Positions 1-7,884 of a stretch of 64,000 bases of DNA are shown piece after piece. A program made the position numbers and the translations under genes. The stretch comes from an uncultured Litoreibacter sp. (GTDB lineage Bacteria > Pseudomonadota > Alphaproteobacteria > Rhodobacterales > Rhodobacteraceae). The notes under the pieces were generated by a model. It searched no databases. It saw nothing but the letters and a program-made list of their open reading frames with translations, and was not told where the DNA came from. Location of the stretch: assembly GCA_947493265.1 (NCBI GenBank), contig CANLQL010000004.1:434001-498000 (forward strand). Direction: 5' to 3'. Every line of letters starts with the position of its first letter. The stretch's first letter is position 1.

Positions 1-272
1 GCGACTTCGTAGACCTCCGCCTGCGACATCCGCATTTCACTGGCCAAGGCGCAGATATGATCTGCCGACAGATGTTTGTAGCGGTCCTGAATGAGATGCA
101 GAAATTCGATCAAAAGGTCACTGCGGCGGGGCTTATCGCCCAACAGGGCCTGCACCTCTTCCAGCGCCCGATCAGAGGGCTGACGGCCCTTCGGTGTCTT
201 TCGCCCCTTCCCCGGAGCTGATTTCCAAACGCCTTTGCGGTCGTCGGCATTGCGCGTATCAAGTGGTGCCAT
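1..272 (-). CDS. NuoE-like part of NAD-dependent formate dehydrogenase (partial, C-terminus outside window)
   Basis: The first 90 residues are visible. After a basic, disordered N-terminus (KGVWKSAPGKGRK) comes the start of a thioredoxin-like NuoE domain ending in the family motif QAEVYEVA, which in NuoE and the soluble formate dehydrogenases leads into the ATFY segment and the 2Fe-2S cysteines. In Rhodobacteraceae this kind of N-terminus occurs on the NuoE or fused NuoE-NuoF subunit of formate dehydrogenase, which passes formate electrons to NAD+ in the cytoplasm. The ATG is preceded by GGGGAGG at good spacing. The LysR gene upstream on the same strand fits that locus. Complex I NuoE is the alternative, but the basic leader and neighbour argue against it. 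Confidence 0.65.
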   Translation of the reverse strand, partial: MAPLDTRNADDRKGVWKSAPGKGRKTPKGRQPSDRALEEVQALLGDKPRRSDLLIEFLHLIQDRYKHLSADHICALASEMRMSQAEVYEV

Positions 273-328
273 TTCGGTGCCTCCCCGGACTTAATTTCCG
301 GGACAAGACCATTTGCGAGGCGAATGAT

Positions 329-357
329 CAAATCGGATTTATCAATAAAGCGATTTG
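329..357. promoter_or_regulatory. Dyad between LysR gene and formate dehydrogenase gene
   Basis: CAAATCG and CGATTTG form perfect 7-bp arms around a 15-bp spacer, which itself holds a near-palindrome (TTATCAATAA). The dyad lies just after the LysR stop codon and about 60 bp before the formate dehydrogenase start. It could be a LysR-type operator for the downstream gene; no clear U-tract follows on the minus strand, so a terminator is less likely. Confidence 0.4.
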
Positions 358-359
358 TT

Positions 360-1244
360 TTACTTATTGCTCAGAAGCGTTTTTCTAAGCGCTTCGACCA
401 CCGGCAACTGCGGCTGCCTGCGGGCAAATATCAGGTCGATTTCCTTGGCCAATTCCGGCTCTTCAAGCGGCAAGACCACTGCCCCATTCAGGTTCCCGGT
501 AAATTCTGCCAAGACCTCTGGAATGATGGTCGCGGCAAAGCCTTCTCGCACTTGGACCAGCGCGGCCGTGAAGACATTGGTCTCCGAGACGATTTTCGGG
601 GTCTCCCCAAGTTCCTGAAACATCCGGTCCAGAATACGGCGGTTCAACATCCCCGGCTCCAGAAGGCTCAGCGGCAAGGCAGCGGCCTCTGACCAAGAGG
701 CAGAGCCAGATTTGCGGGGCGCGATATCCTTGGGGGCCACAAGCACGTAGCGCTCCTGATATAAAGGCTCCGCATCCATCAGATCGTTGGAAACACTGTC
801 ACTATAGGTAATCCCGGCATCCAGCGTATCATCCTCAATACCCTGCAGGATTTGTAGGGACGACGCGGATCGGATCGACACTTCAATGCCCGGATAGTCC
901 TCGGCCAGCAATGCCGGGATGCGGCCTGCGTAAACCAGTGCGGTCGGCACCACGCCGATATTCAAACCGCCAGCGACATTGCCTTTGGCTGATTGCACTT
1001 CCTGCTGAAGCGTCTTCGCCTCATCCAGCATCTTGCGCCCCCAGCGCAGGACCGTCTCGCCTTCGTCGGTAAAGCCTTGAAACCTGTTGCCGCGTTTGAC
1101 AATGGACACGTCCAGCTCGGTTTCCAGCTTGCGAATGCGCATTGAAAATGCGGGCTGCGAGATGCCGCACTCCGCCGCTGCGCGGGCAAAATGGTGATGC
1201 CGCGCCAAAGCCAGAAGCAGTTGCATGTCCCGAAGATCAATCAC
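360..1244 (-). CDS. LysR-family transcriptional regulator
   Basis: A 294-residue LysR regulator, normal length for the family. The N-terminal winged helix-turn-helix (about residues 3-60, FARAAAECGISQPAFSMRIRKLE) is intact and the rest matches the two-lobed effector-binding domain. I chose the GTG start (VIDLRDMQ) because it keeps the usual five to ten residues before the first helix and has AGGG upstream; an in-frame ATG lies six codons later. It sits directly upstream of the formate dehydrogenase gene on the same strand, so it probably controls that locus. The effector cannot be read from sequence. Confidence 0.9.
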   Translation of the reverse strand: MIDLRDMQLLLALARHHHFARAAAECGISQPAFSMRIRKLETELDVSIVKRGNRFQGFTDEGETVLRWGRKMLDEAKTLQQEVQSAKGNVAGGLNIGVVPTALVYAGRIPALLAEDYPGIEVSIRSASSLQILQGIEDDTLDAGITYSDSVSNDLMDAEPLYQERYVLVAPKDIAPRKSGSASWSEAAALPLSLLEPGMLNRRILDRMFQELGETPKIVSETNVFTAALVQVREGFAATIIPEVLAEFTGNLNGAVVLPLEEPELAKEIDLIFARRQPQLPVVEALRKTLLSNK

Positions 1245-1383
1245 GCGTTCAACCCTGTATCGTCTCAGGGCGCTATCTTGCCCGGATTTCGGCGGATGGA
1301 AACCCCTTTGACGGACTTCGCCTTGCAACCAAACCGACAGGCAGCTTAGATCGTGCCAAACCAGCATTTTCCGGGGGATACAA

Positions 1384-2367
1384 ATGACACTGCCAAGCGA
1401 AATGACAGCGATTGATATTCGCGAACCCGGTGGCCCGGATGTCCTGCAGCCCGTGCGCATCGCAGTTCCAGAGATCAAGGACCATGAAGTTCTGATCAAG
1501 GTCGCAGGTGCCGGGGTGAACGGGCCGGATTTGTTGCAACGCCGCGGACATTACCCTCCGCCCAAAGGGGCCTCCCCCTTGTTGGGGTTGGAAGTCGCAG
1601 GCCAGGTGGTCGCCGCGGGCGGCAACACCAGCTGGACGGTCGGTGACAAGATTTGTGCGCTGACCAATGGCGGCGGCTATGCAGAATATGTTGCCGTGGA
1701 TGGCAGCCATTGCCTGCCGATCCCGGACGGTGTGTCAGAGGTCGACGCCGCCGGGCTGCCCGAAACTTACTTCACCGTATGGAGCAACGTTTTCCACGGC
1801 CATGACGTCGCGAAAGACAGCCTTTTGCTGGTCCATGGTGGTGCGGGCGGCATCGGCTCGACCGCTATCCAGATGGGCCGGGCGATGGGGCTTCGGGTTT
1901 TTGCCACAGCGCGCACACCAGAAGCCTGCGCGTTTTGTGAAGACCTTGGCGCGGAACGGGCGATCAATTTCACGGACGAAGATTTCGTTCCGATCGTGCG
2001 CGACGCCGGTGGTGCCGATATTATTCTTGATATCGTTGGCGGGGACTATGTGGCCCGCAATATCAAAGCCAGCAGCCCGGACGCCCGGATTATCCAACTG
2101 GCCTTCAACCAAGGCTCAAAGATGGAACTGGATCTGATGCCTGTCATGCTGAAACGGTTGACCGTCACCGGCTCAACCCTCCGGTCTCGTCCCAGCGCGT
2201 TCAAATCGGCCGTGGCGGCGTCCTTAGGCCAGACAGTCTGGCCGCAGTTCGCGCAAAAGACTCTGCGGGTTGTGACAGACAAAACGATTCCTCTGGCCGA
2301 CGCTTCTGCCGCTCATCACCTGATGGAAACAGGCGTACATCGCGGTAAAATCGTCCTAATCCCCTGA
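1384..2367 (+). CDS. NAD(P)H quinone oxidoreductase, PIG3-like
   Basis: A 327-residue zinc-free medium-chain dehydrogenase. It has a GroES-like N-terminal half (GVNGPDLLQRRGHYPPP, typical of the PIG3/quinone reductase branch) and a Rossmann half with the nucleotide loop VHGGAGGIGSTA near residue 157. No structural-zinc cysteine cluster is present, as expected for quinone oxidoreductases, which reduce quinones or enone aldehydes with NADPH. GGGGGA precedes the ATG. It is divergent from the LysR gene with a 139-bp gap that probably holds both promoters. The true substrate is unknown. Confidence 0.88.
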   Translation: MTLPSEMTAIDIREPGGPDVLQPVRIAVPEIKDHEVLIKVAGAGVNGPDLLQRRGHYPPPKGASPLLGLEVAGQVVAAGGNTSWTVGDKICALTNGGGYAEYVAVDGSHCLPIPDGVSEVDAAGLPETYFTVWSNVFHGHDVAKDSLLLVHGGAGGIGSTAIQMGRAMGLRVFATARTPEACAFCEDLGAERAINFTDEDFVPIVRDAGGADIILDIVGGDYVARNIKASSPDARIIQLAFNQGSKMELDLMPVMLKRLTVTGSTLRSRPSAFKSAVAASLGQTVWPQFAQKTLRVVTDKTIPLADASAAHHLMETGVHRGKIVLIP

Positions 2368-2397
2368 TTTTCACCCTATTGGTGCCGATACGGAGCG

Positions 2398-2440
2398 ATT
2401 TGACAAAGTTTCGTCAAATTTGAGGTAAGGAGCCCCTTAC
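2398..2440 (+). promoter_or_regulatory. Promoter-like element with palindromic operator
   Basis: ATTTGAC and GTCAAAT (2398-2404, 2413-2419) form perfect arms around 8 bp and overlap a consensus -35 TTGACA at 2400. About 17 bp further is AGGTAA as a weak -10. A second small dyad, GTAAGG-AGCC-CCTTAC, spans 2425-2440 and could alternatively end quinone oxidoreductase transcription. The element faces the small transcription unit described next. Confidence 0.4.
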
Positions 2441-2517
2441 TTGTTGGAAATGCTGTCTCGGGGCAAATTTATCTCAAGCTGGTGGGGACCAAACAAACGA
2501 AACGATGGACCCGACCC

Positions 2518-2679
2518 ATGCAAATGAACCTGACAGAGAAATCCCGACTTCGTCGCATTCGTGCGATCCGGACGACACGGGCGCAGAAGAACTCGTTCAG
2601 CACCAAGCAATTCAAATTGTTCGTGGGCAACGTCTCGAAAAAACCGACACAAGAATTCGCTACCCCAGCGCGAGCGTGA
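2518..2679 (+). CDS. Possible small basic protein (53 aa)
   Basis: A short open frame rich in Arg and Lys (LRRIRAIRTTRAQK), with no recognisable domain and no convincing ribosome binding site before the ATG. Its stop codon lies exactly where a strong RNA stem begins. It may be a genuine small protein, a leader peptide, or a chance frame inside a non-coding RNA. I cannot assign a function. Confidence 0.25.
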   Translation: MQMNLTEKSRLRRIRAIRTTRAQKNSFSTKQFKLFVGNVSKKPTQEFATPARA

Positions 2680-2787
2680 CCTGAGAGCTGCCGCTTCAGG
2701 TCCTGACACAACGCTCGCAGATGTCTCCGACAGGACCGACATCAACGCCCGGCCTCAGTCGCACGCAGCGGAGGTCGGGCTTTTTCT
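2670..2787 (+). ncRNA. Structured RNA ending in a terminator (candidate sRNA or structured 3' UTR)
   Basis: Three consecutive foldable elements precede a terminator. The first is an outer stem GCGAGCGT/ACGCTCGC (2670-2677 with 2711-2718) directly stacked on an inner stem GACCTGA/TCAGGTC (2678-2684 with 2696-2702). The second is ATGTC/GACAT (2721-2725 with 2738-2742). The third is the terminator at 2747. The downstream gene on this strand is over 1 kb away and the next gene is convergent, so this is a self-contained unit and not a riboswitch for a neighbour. I do not recognise the family. Confidence 0.5.
2747..2785 (+). terminator. Rho-independent terminator
   Basis: GCCCGGCCTC pairs with GAGGTCGGGC (one G-U) over a 14-nt loop and is followed by TTTTT. 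It closes the small transcription unit and faces the convergent gene that ends at 2801. Confidence 0.9.
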
Positions 2788-2800
2788 TGTCTGATCGCTT

Positions 2801-3916
2801 CTAAAGCACCAATCGCGTCGGACGGAACGTCGTCAAAATCTGTTCGCTCTCAAAATCCATCACAAGCGGGCGCTGAATTCCCGGAATTGCCGCGACATCA
2901 TAAATTTCCGAGGCCGGCCCCTCAATCGTCAGCGTATGTTCAAGCTTTCCGGTCGCAAGGCTCACAACAGACAATTGGCATTGCGGATCGATTTTTTCCG
3001 CATTGAGACGAATATTCAGCGGCGTTGCATCATCGCCCTCAAAAACACCCTGCTGACGAGGTTTTGAGCTGCCGATAACAGCGTAATTCTTGATAAATGT
3101 AATGCCGCGCGTAAAGCCAGGCACCTCGCAAATTGCGGTATAAGCCCCTGTTTCAAGGTCGATTTTCCCGAACTCACCCTTGCCGCTATTGGTGACGTAA
3201 AGCGTATCGCGGTAAATTTGGGGGGAGTGCGGCATATGCAAGCCATCACAGATCACTTCATTGGTTTGAACGTCAATAACGACGCCTGAAGGCTCATCGC
3301 GGGCCAGCTCGCGCCAACCGTGAAAGCCATCCGTGGGCGAAAAGCAGGTCGCGTATTTCGGGACGCCATGTTCCAGCGCAATACTGTTGAGGTGACAACG
3401 GTCCCCATAGGCAAGTTCTGAGATGAATTTTGGCTTCCAGACGGGCTCAAAACTCCAGCGGGGATGCAATTTGCCAATACAGTTGAAGTTTGTCGCGACG
3501 AAATAGACGCCTTTGTCTGACGCGCGGACATCATGCAGGTTCACCATCCCGGTCGTGGTGGCCCCGACCGGGACGAAAATCCCGTCATGCCCATGCGAGG
3601 TCTGACCCTGATCCAGAAAATTTTCAAATCGGATGATCTGCGTCTCGGTCGCCATCCAAAGGGTCCCGTTGTGGTAGCTTATCCCCATAGACCGCCGGAA
3701 ACTGGCATCGGTGAAAGCAAGCTGGCCGATTTCGTCGACCCCCAGCATGAACAATTTGCCGATGTTATAGGTGTTGAAGGCCAGCGACGCGTGCATATCC
3801 GAAAGCCAGGCCTTGAACCCCGGTGACGGCTTCAATCCGATCCGCAACGCGCTTTTATCTACCGGTTTCGGCTTCTTCACGTCGAAATTCGTGGCGTCTG
3901 TGGTCTTCTTGCTCAT
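2801..3916 (-). CDS. TIGR03032 family protein
   Basis: A 371-residue protein whose pattern (MGISYHNGTLWMATETQI, then repeated blocks around HDVR, GTNF-like and HMPHSPQ segments) matches the TIGR03032 family as I remember it; this family is predicted to form a beta-propeller-like fold and has no established function. There is no signal peptide; the N-terminus is charged and disordered. It starts 88 bp from the divergent HlyC-like gene, so the two may share a promoter region and be functionally linked. Confidence 0.7.
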   Translation of the reverse strand: MSKKTTDATNFDVKKPKPVDKSALRIGLKPSPGFKAWLSDMHASLAFNTYNIGKLFMLGVDEIGQLAFTDASFRRSMGISYHNGTLWMATETQIIRFENFLDQGQTSHGHDGIFVPVGATTTGMVNLHDVRASDKGVYFVATNFNCIGKLHPRWSFEPVWKPKFISELAYGDRCHLNSIALEHGVPKYATCFSPTDGFHGWRELARDEPSGVVIDVQTNEVICDGLHMPHSPQIYRDTLYVTNSGKGEFGKIDLETGAYTAICEVPGFTRGITFIKNYAVIGSSKPRQQGVFEGDDATPLNIRLNAEKIDPQCQLSVVSLATGKLEHTLTIEGPASEIYDVAAIPGIQRPLVMDFESEQILTTFRPTRLVL

Positions 3917-4004
3917 TGTTTGTTCTTAACCATGCCCGATTGATGGAGTACAAACTCTTGTCATGCTAATCTAAGCCTTGGCAAGAAATTTTGAGATCGA
4001 CCAA

Positions 4005-4508
4005 ATGACAAAAGCTGAGCAAGAAGATACCGGCGGGATGGTTACTGTCTCCCCGCTTTACCCCAATGATGACGTGCTCAAGGTCATCGGGGAAGTGTGC
4101 TTCCTGTGCTTCCATTCCACGCTGTATCAGTCCTGGTCGATGACCGCGATTGCGAAGGTTTTCGAGCCGCCGATCTACCTGAAACAATTTCACGTCTACC
4201 GGGCGCATACGGTTCCCCGTGGCCTTGTCACCTGGGCGAAGCTGAGCCCTGAGGCAGAAGCCCAGCACATGTCCGGCAAAGGGCTGGATGAGTTTGAGGA
4301 TTGGCGGTCCGGGGATCAGTTCTGGATCATGGATCTGATGGCCCCTTGGGGCCACGGCAAGATGATCATCAACGATCTGTTGGCCAATCTGCCAACCAAC
4401 GATTTCAAAACCCTGCGTGAACGCAACGGCAAGCTGTTTGTCGTCCATTGGACCCGAAAATCCAAAACCGCGCGATGGAAAACCAAAACCCATTGGCTTG
4501 AGTCCTGA
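4005..4508 (+). CDS. HlyC/RtxC-like toxin-activating lysine acyltransferase, with altered active site
   Basis: A 167-residue protein of the HlyC family, whose members transfer an acyl chain from acyl carrier protein to lysines of RTX-type proteins. Visible landmarks are FHSTLYQSWSM near the N-terminus, TWAKLS, and the central GDQFWIMDLMAPWG, which aligns with HlyC GDRKWFIDWIAPFG and keeps the catalytic aspartate. In HlyC the catalytic histidine sits in SPLHRNW; here the matching position is Tyr (STLYQSW), with a His four residues earlier. A TTG start nine codons upstream is possible, but I used the ATG. The next gene encodes a Hint-domain protein, a possible partner. Confidence 0.75.
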   Translation: MTKAEQEDTGGMVTVSPLYPNDDVLKVIGEVCFLCFHSTLYQSWSMTAIAKVFEPPIYLKQFHVYRAHTVPRGLVTWAKLSPEAEAQHMSGKGLDEFEDWRSGDQFWIMDLMAPWGHGKMIINDLLANLPTNDFKTLRERNGKLFVVHWTRKSKTARWKTKTHWLES

Positions 4509-4625
4509 GATGCGAATTTCGACATTTTCCCCGCAAAAATCGCTCAATTTTCTTGATTTAGGCACATTTCTGCGCAAATCAGGCATGTGGGGAGCGTGCA
4601 ATAAAACGAATGAGCGAGGATCAAG

Positions 4626-5639
4626 ATGGTAGGATTGTCAGGGACATCCAGCGTCAACATCTACGAAGGCATCAACGGCGCAGGTGCCGTGTCCGCAACT
4701 GATGTGATCGTAAATACGGAATCCGCTTCTGCCCCCTACCCTTGGCTGGGCACCGGCAATGGCGGCTATGCGATCTTGACGCCCCCTTCGATCGGAACAC
4801 TGACAGCGACCCAGGACACTGCGACGGGTGAAGGCAGTGTGACCTGGGTTTATTCCATTGATTCCGATGATCCAGCACTTGATGCACTTGATGACGGGGA
4901 TTCGATGGTGGTCACATTCACCATTCGTGTCACCGACTTGTCCTGGTCCGGTGTGGCAGGCGACTATGTCTTGGCAGGCGGTACGGTTGTTGGTGAAACC
5001 TTCACGGTTTCAATCACAATCTTTGGCCGAAACGAGGTCTGCTTTACCCGCGGCACAGAAATTGAAACACCCGATGGCCCGCGCCGTGTCGAAGAATTGG
5101 CGGTTGGTGATCTGGTGCTGACCCGCGACAATGGCCCGATGCCGCTCAGATGGGTCGGCAAAACCCATGTCTCGAAGGCGCGCAGGCTGGGCAACAGCGC
5201 GTTGGAACCTGTTTCCATCGCCGCAGGTGCGATCAAACCGGGCGTGCCAAACCGCGACCTCAAGGTGTCCCCGCAGCACCGCATTTTGCTGGATGGGTAT
5301 GGCGTTGATTTGCTGTTTGCAGAACCGGTGATGCTGGCAAGCGCGAAAAGCCTGATCAACAACACCACAATTCGGCCCTGTGGCGAGGAATTTGAAAGCC
5401 TCGACTACTGGCACTTGATGTTCGAAGACCATGAGGTGGTCTTTGCGAACGGGTGCCCCACGGAAAGCCTGTATCTTGGGGATGTGCTGGAAGATTCCCT
5501 CAGCGCGCAACAACTTGAAGAATTGCGGCAGCTCTTCCCGAACAATTCTCTGGTTCAGAAAACCTTGGCGTTCCCCCAGCTCAAGCCGCATGAAGTTGCG
5601 ACATTGATGGCCCTGCCGGAACAGGCGCTTCAGGACTAA
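4626..5639 (+). CDS. Hint-domain protein
   Basis: A 337-residue protein. The first ~135 residues look like a beta-rich, Asp/Gly/Thr-rich extracellular module. From VCFTRGTEIETPDGP (about residue 138) it is a Hint domain of the hedgehog/intein type common in secreted Rhodobacteraceae proteins, with later blocks LKVSPQHRILLDG and VFANGCPTESLYLGD. Cys139 would be the N-terminal nucleophile. No classical signal peptide is present, which fits type I secretion. GAGG precedes the ATG. It follows the HlyC-like gene on the same strand with a 117-bp gap. The target of any autoprocessing is unknown. Confidence 0.82.
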   Translation: MVGLSGTSSVNIYEGINGAGAVSATDVIVNTESASAPYPWLGTGNGGYAILTPPSIGTLTATQDTATGEGSVTWVYSIDSDDPALDALDDGDSMVVTFTIRVTDLSWSGVAGDYVLAGGTVVGETFTVSITIFGRNEVCFTRGTEIETPDGPRRVEELAVGDLVLTRDNGPMPLRWVGKTHVSKARRLGNSALEPVSIAAGAIKPGVPNRDLKVSPQHRILLDGYGVDLLFAEPVMLASAKSLINNTTIRPCGEEFESLDYWHLMFEDHEVVFANGCPTESLYLGDVLEDSLSAQQLEELRQLFPNNSLVQKTLAFPQLKPHEVATLMALPEQALQD

Positions 5640-5643
5640 ATCG

Positions 5644-5685
5644 CAATACCAACCCGGTATTGGCCGCACCGCTGTTTCGACAGCG
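5644..5685 (+). terminator. Two small hairpins after the Hint gene
   Basis: CAATACC-aaccc-GGTATTG is followed by CGCTGT-TTCG-ACAGCG, the latter closed by a stable UUCG tetraloop. There is no strong U-tract, so this may be a weak terminator or an mRNA-stabilising 3' end. Confidence 0.4.
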
Positions 5686-5796
5686 CGGCTATCGTTGTGC
5701 AACGGCGCGCAATGCCGCCCCAGAAAGGTGGCTTGCAGATTGCGCTTCGGCGACGCTCTGGCTAAATAGGCGCGAACCTTTAGTCGGAGCATTCCC

Positions 5797-7452
5797 ATGG
5801 CAGCCAATCAATTCGTCTACTTTATGGACGGCGTCTCCAAAACCTATCCCGGTGGCAAGAAAGTCTTTGAGAATATCCGTCTGAACTTCCTGCCCGGTGT
5901 GAAGATTGGCGTCGTGGGGGTAAACGGCTCCGGTAAGTCGTCGCTGATGCGCATCATGGCGGGGCAAGACAAGGATTTCACCGGGGAAGCCTGGGCTGCC
6001 GAAGGCGCGCATGTCGGCTACTTGCCACAGGAACCTGCCTTGGATGAAAGCCTCGATGTGCGCGGCAATGTGATGCTGGGCGTGAAGCCCAAGAAAGACA
6101 TTCTCGACCGCTACAATGAGCTGGCGATGAACTACTCTGATGAAACCGCCGACGAAATGGCGAAGCTGCAAGACGAGATCGACAGCCAGAACCTCTGGGA
6201 TCTGGACGCGCAGATCGACGTCGCGATGGAAGCCCTGCGCTGCCCCCCTGATGACGCGGCCGTCGAAAGCCTGTCGGGGGGTGAACGCCGCCGGGTTGCC
6301 TTGTGCAAACTGCTTCTCGAAGAGCCTGACATGCTTCTGCTTGATGAGCCGACCAACCACCTCGACGCCGAAACCATCGCCTGGCTGCAAAAGCACCTGA
6401 TCGACTACAAGGGCACCTGCCTGATCGTGACCCACGACCGCTACTTCCTTGACGATATCACCGGCTGGATTCTGGAACTCGACCGGGGCCGCGGCATCCC
6501 TTACGAGGGCAATTACTCCAGCTGGCTGGAGCAGAAGGCCAAACGCCTGGAACGCGAGGCCAAGGAAGACAAATCCCGCCAGAAAACGCTGGAAAAAGAG
6601 CTTGAGTGGATCCGCGCCGGAGCCAAGGCCCGCCAGGCCAAATCCAAGGCCCGGATCAACGCCTATAATGAAATGGCCGGCCAGTCGGAACGCGACAAGC
6701 TGGGCCGCGCCCAGATCATCATCCCCAATGGCCCACGCCTCGGCAATAAAGTGATTGAGGTCGAGGGCATCTCCAAAGCCTATGGCGACAAGCTTCTGAT
6801 CGAAGACCTCAGCTTTTCGCTGCCACCGGGGGGCATTGTCGGCGTGATCGGCCCGAACGGCGCGGGTAAATCGACGCTGTTTCGGATGCTGACCGGGCAG
6901 GAACAGCCCGATGGCGGGGCCGTCAGCTATGGCGACACTGTTCAGCTCAGCTATGTTGACCAGTCGCGCGATGCGCTGGCCCCCGACGCCACTGTCTGGG
7001 AAGAGATTTCCGATGGCGGCGAGATCATCCAGCTGGGCGACGCACAGATGAACTCCCGCGCCTATTGCTCTGCCTTCAACTTCAAAGGTGGCGACCAGCA
7101 GAAGAAAGTCGGGCTTCTGTCTGGCGGGGAACGCAACCGTGTTCACATGGCCAAGCTGTTGAAATCCGGCGGCAATGTCCTGCTGTTGGATGAACCGACC
7201 AATGATCTGGACGTCGAAACCCTGCGGGCTTTGGAAGATGCGATCGAAGACTTCGCGGGCTGCGCTGTGGTCATATCACACGATCGTTTCTTCCTTGATC
7301 GGCTTTGCACGCATATCCTCGCGTTTGAGGGTGACGCCCATGTCGAATGGTTCGAAGGCAACTTCGAGGCATATGAAGAAGACAAAATCCGTCGTCTTGG
7401 CCCGGAAGCGGTCGAACCTACGCGGGTGAAGTACAAAAAATTCACGCGCTAA
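5797..7452 (+). CDS. ettA: Energy-dependent translational throttle protein EttA (ABC-F ATPase)
   Basis: A 551-residue soluble protein with two ABC ATPase domains and no membrane segment, the normal EttA length. Domain 1 has Walker A GVNGSGKSS, signature LSGGERRR and Walker B LLLLDEPTNHLD; domain 2 has GPNGAGKST, LSGGERNR and LLLDEPTNDLD. They are joined by the charged P-site tRNA interaction linker (around LERQAKEDKSRQ-like residues 240-300). EttA binds the ribosomal E site and gates the first peptide bond according to ATP/ADP ratio. It is a housekeeping gene with its own upstream region. Confidence 0.95.
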   Translation: MAANQFVYFMDGVSKTYPGGKKVFENIRLNFLPGVKIGVVGVNGSGKSSLMRIMAGQDKDFTGEAWAAEGAHVGYLPQEPALDESLDVRGNVMLGVKPKKDILDRYNELAMNYSDETADEMAKLQDEIDSQNLWDLDAQIDVAMEALRCPPDDAAVESLSGGERRRVALCKLLLEEPDMLLLDEPTNHLDAETIAWLQKHLIDYKGTCLIVTHDRYFLDDITGWILELDRGRGIPYEGNYSSWLEQKAKRLEREAKEDKSRQKTLEKELEWIRAGAKARQAKSKARINAYNEMAGQSERDKLGRAQIIIPNGPRLGNKVIEVEGISKAYGDKLLIEDLSFSLPPGGIVGVIGPNGAGKSTLFRMLTGQEQPDGGAVSYGDTVQLSYVDQSRDALAPDATVWEEISDGGEIIQLGDAQMNSRAYCSAFNFKGGDQQKKVGLLSGGERNRVHMAKLLKSGGNVLLLDEPTNDLDVETLRALEDAIEDFAGCAVVISHDRFFLDRLCTHILAFEGDAHVEWFEGNFEAYEEDKIRRLGPEAVEPTRVKYKKFTR

Positions 7453-7487
7453 TCCTGAGGCCAAATGGCCCGAAAACGGAGACAGTG

Positions 7488-7808
7488 ATGTGTAAATTGA
7501 CCGGACCCCTGGTGGTAGCGCTGTGCCTTGCCGCGCCCGCCTTCGCCGATGACCGAACCTACCACGGAGAATGGAGCGGCCCCGGCAGCTCCACCGCCAA
7601 AACCACCCTCGCGTTCCCCGGCGGCCCCCTGGTCGAATACTGCTACCAAGGCGGCTGCTTCGATTTCACCGAGAAGAATCTGGACAATTTCGGCTTCGCC
7701 AGCGGCGGCGCGAAATGGGCCTTCAAACGCACCGGCCCCGACACGATCAAAGGAACCTACACCAGCCCCAAAGGCGCGGTGTTCATGTCGGAGTATGTGG
7801 CGCGGTAG
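7488..7808 (+). CDS. Small secreted protein of unknown function
   Basis: A 106-residue protein with a clear signal peptide (hydrophobic LVVALCLAAPAFA followed by cleavage before DDRTYH). The mature part is about 85 residues, rich in Gly, with two cysteines in YCYQGGCF that could form a disulfide. GGAG lies at proper distance from the ATG; a GTG one codon earlier is less likely. It follows ettA by 35 bp and may be read through from it. I do not recognise the family. Confidence 0.7.
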   Translation: MCKLTGPLVVALCLAAPAFADDRTYHGEWSGPGSSTAKTTLAFPGGPLVEYCYQGGCFDFTEKNLDNFGFASGGAKWAFKRTGPDTIKGTYTSPKGAVFMSEYVAR

Positions 7809-7884
7809 GTGAAGAGCTTCTAGAGATCGAATGGGCCGAGATGCCCAAAATAGAAGCCACAGCCAGAGATCTTTTGAGAGTCCT

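Noticed and set aside
5689-7146. Long open frame antisense to ettA
   Set aside because: It mirrors the codon bias of a GC-rich housekeeping gene. No domain or ribosome binding site supports it. The same holds for other long antisense frames, such as those opposite xsc, soeA and glpK.
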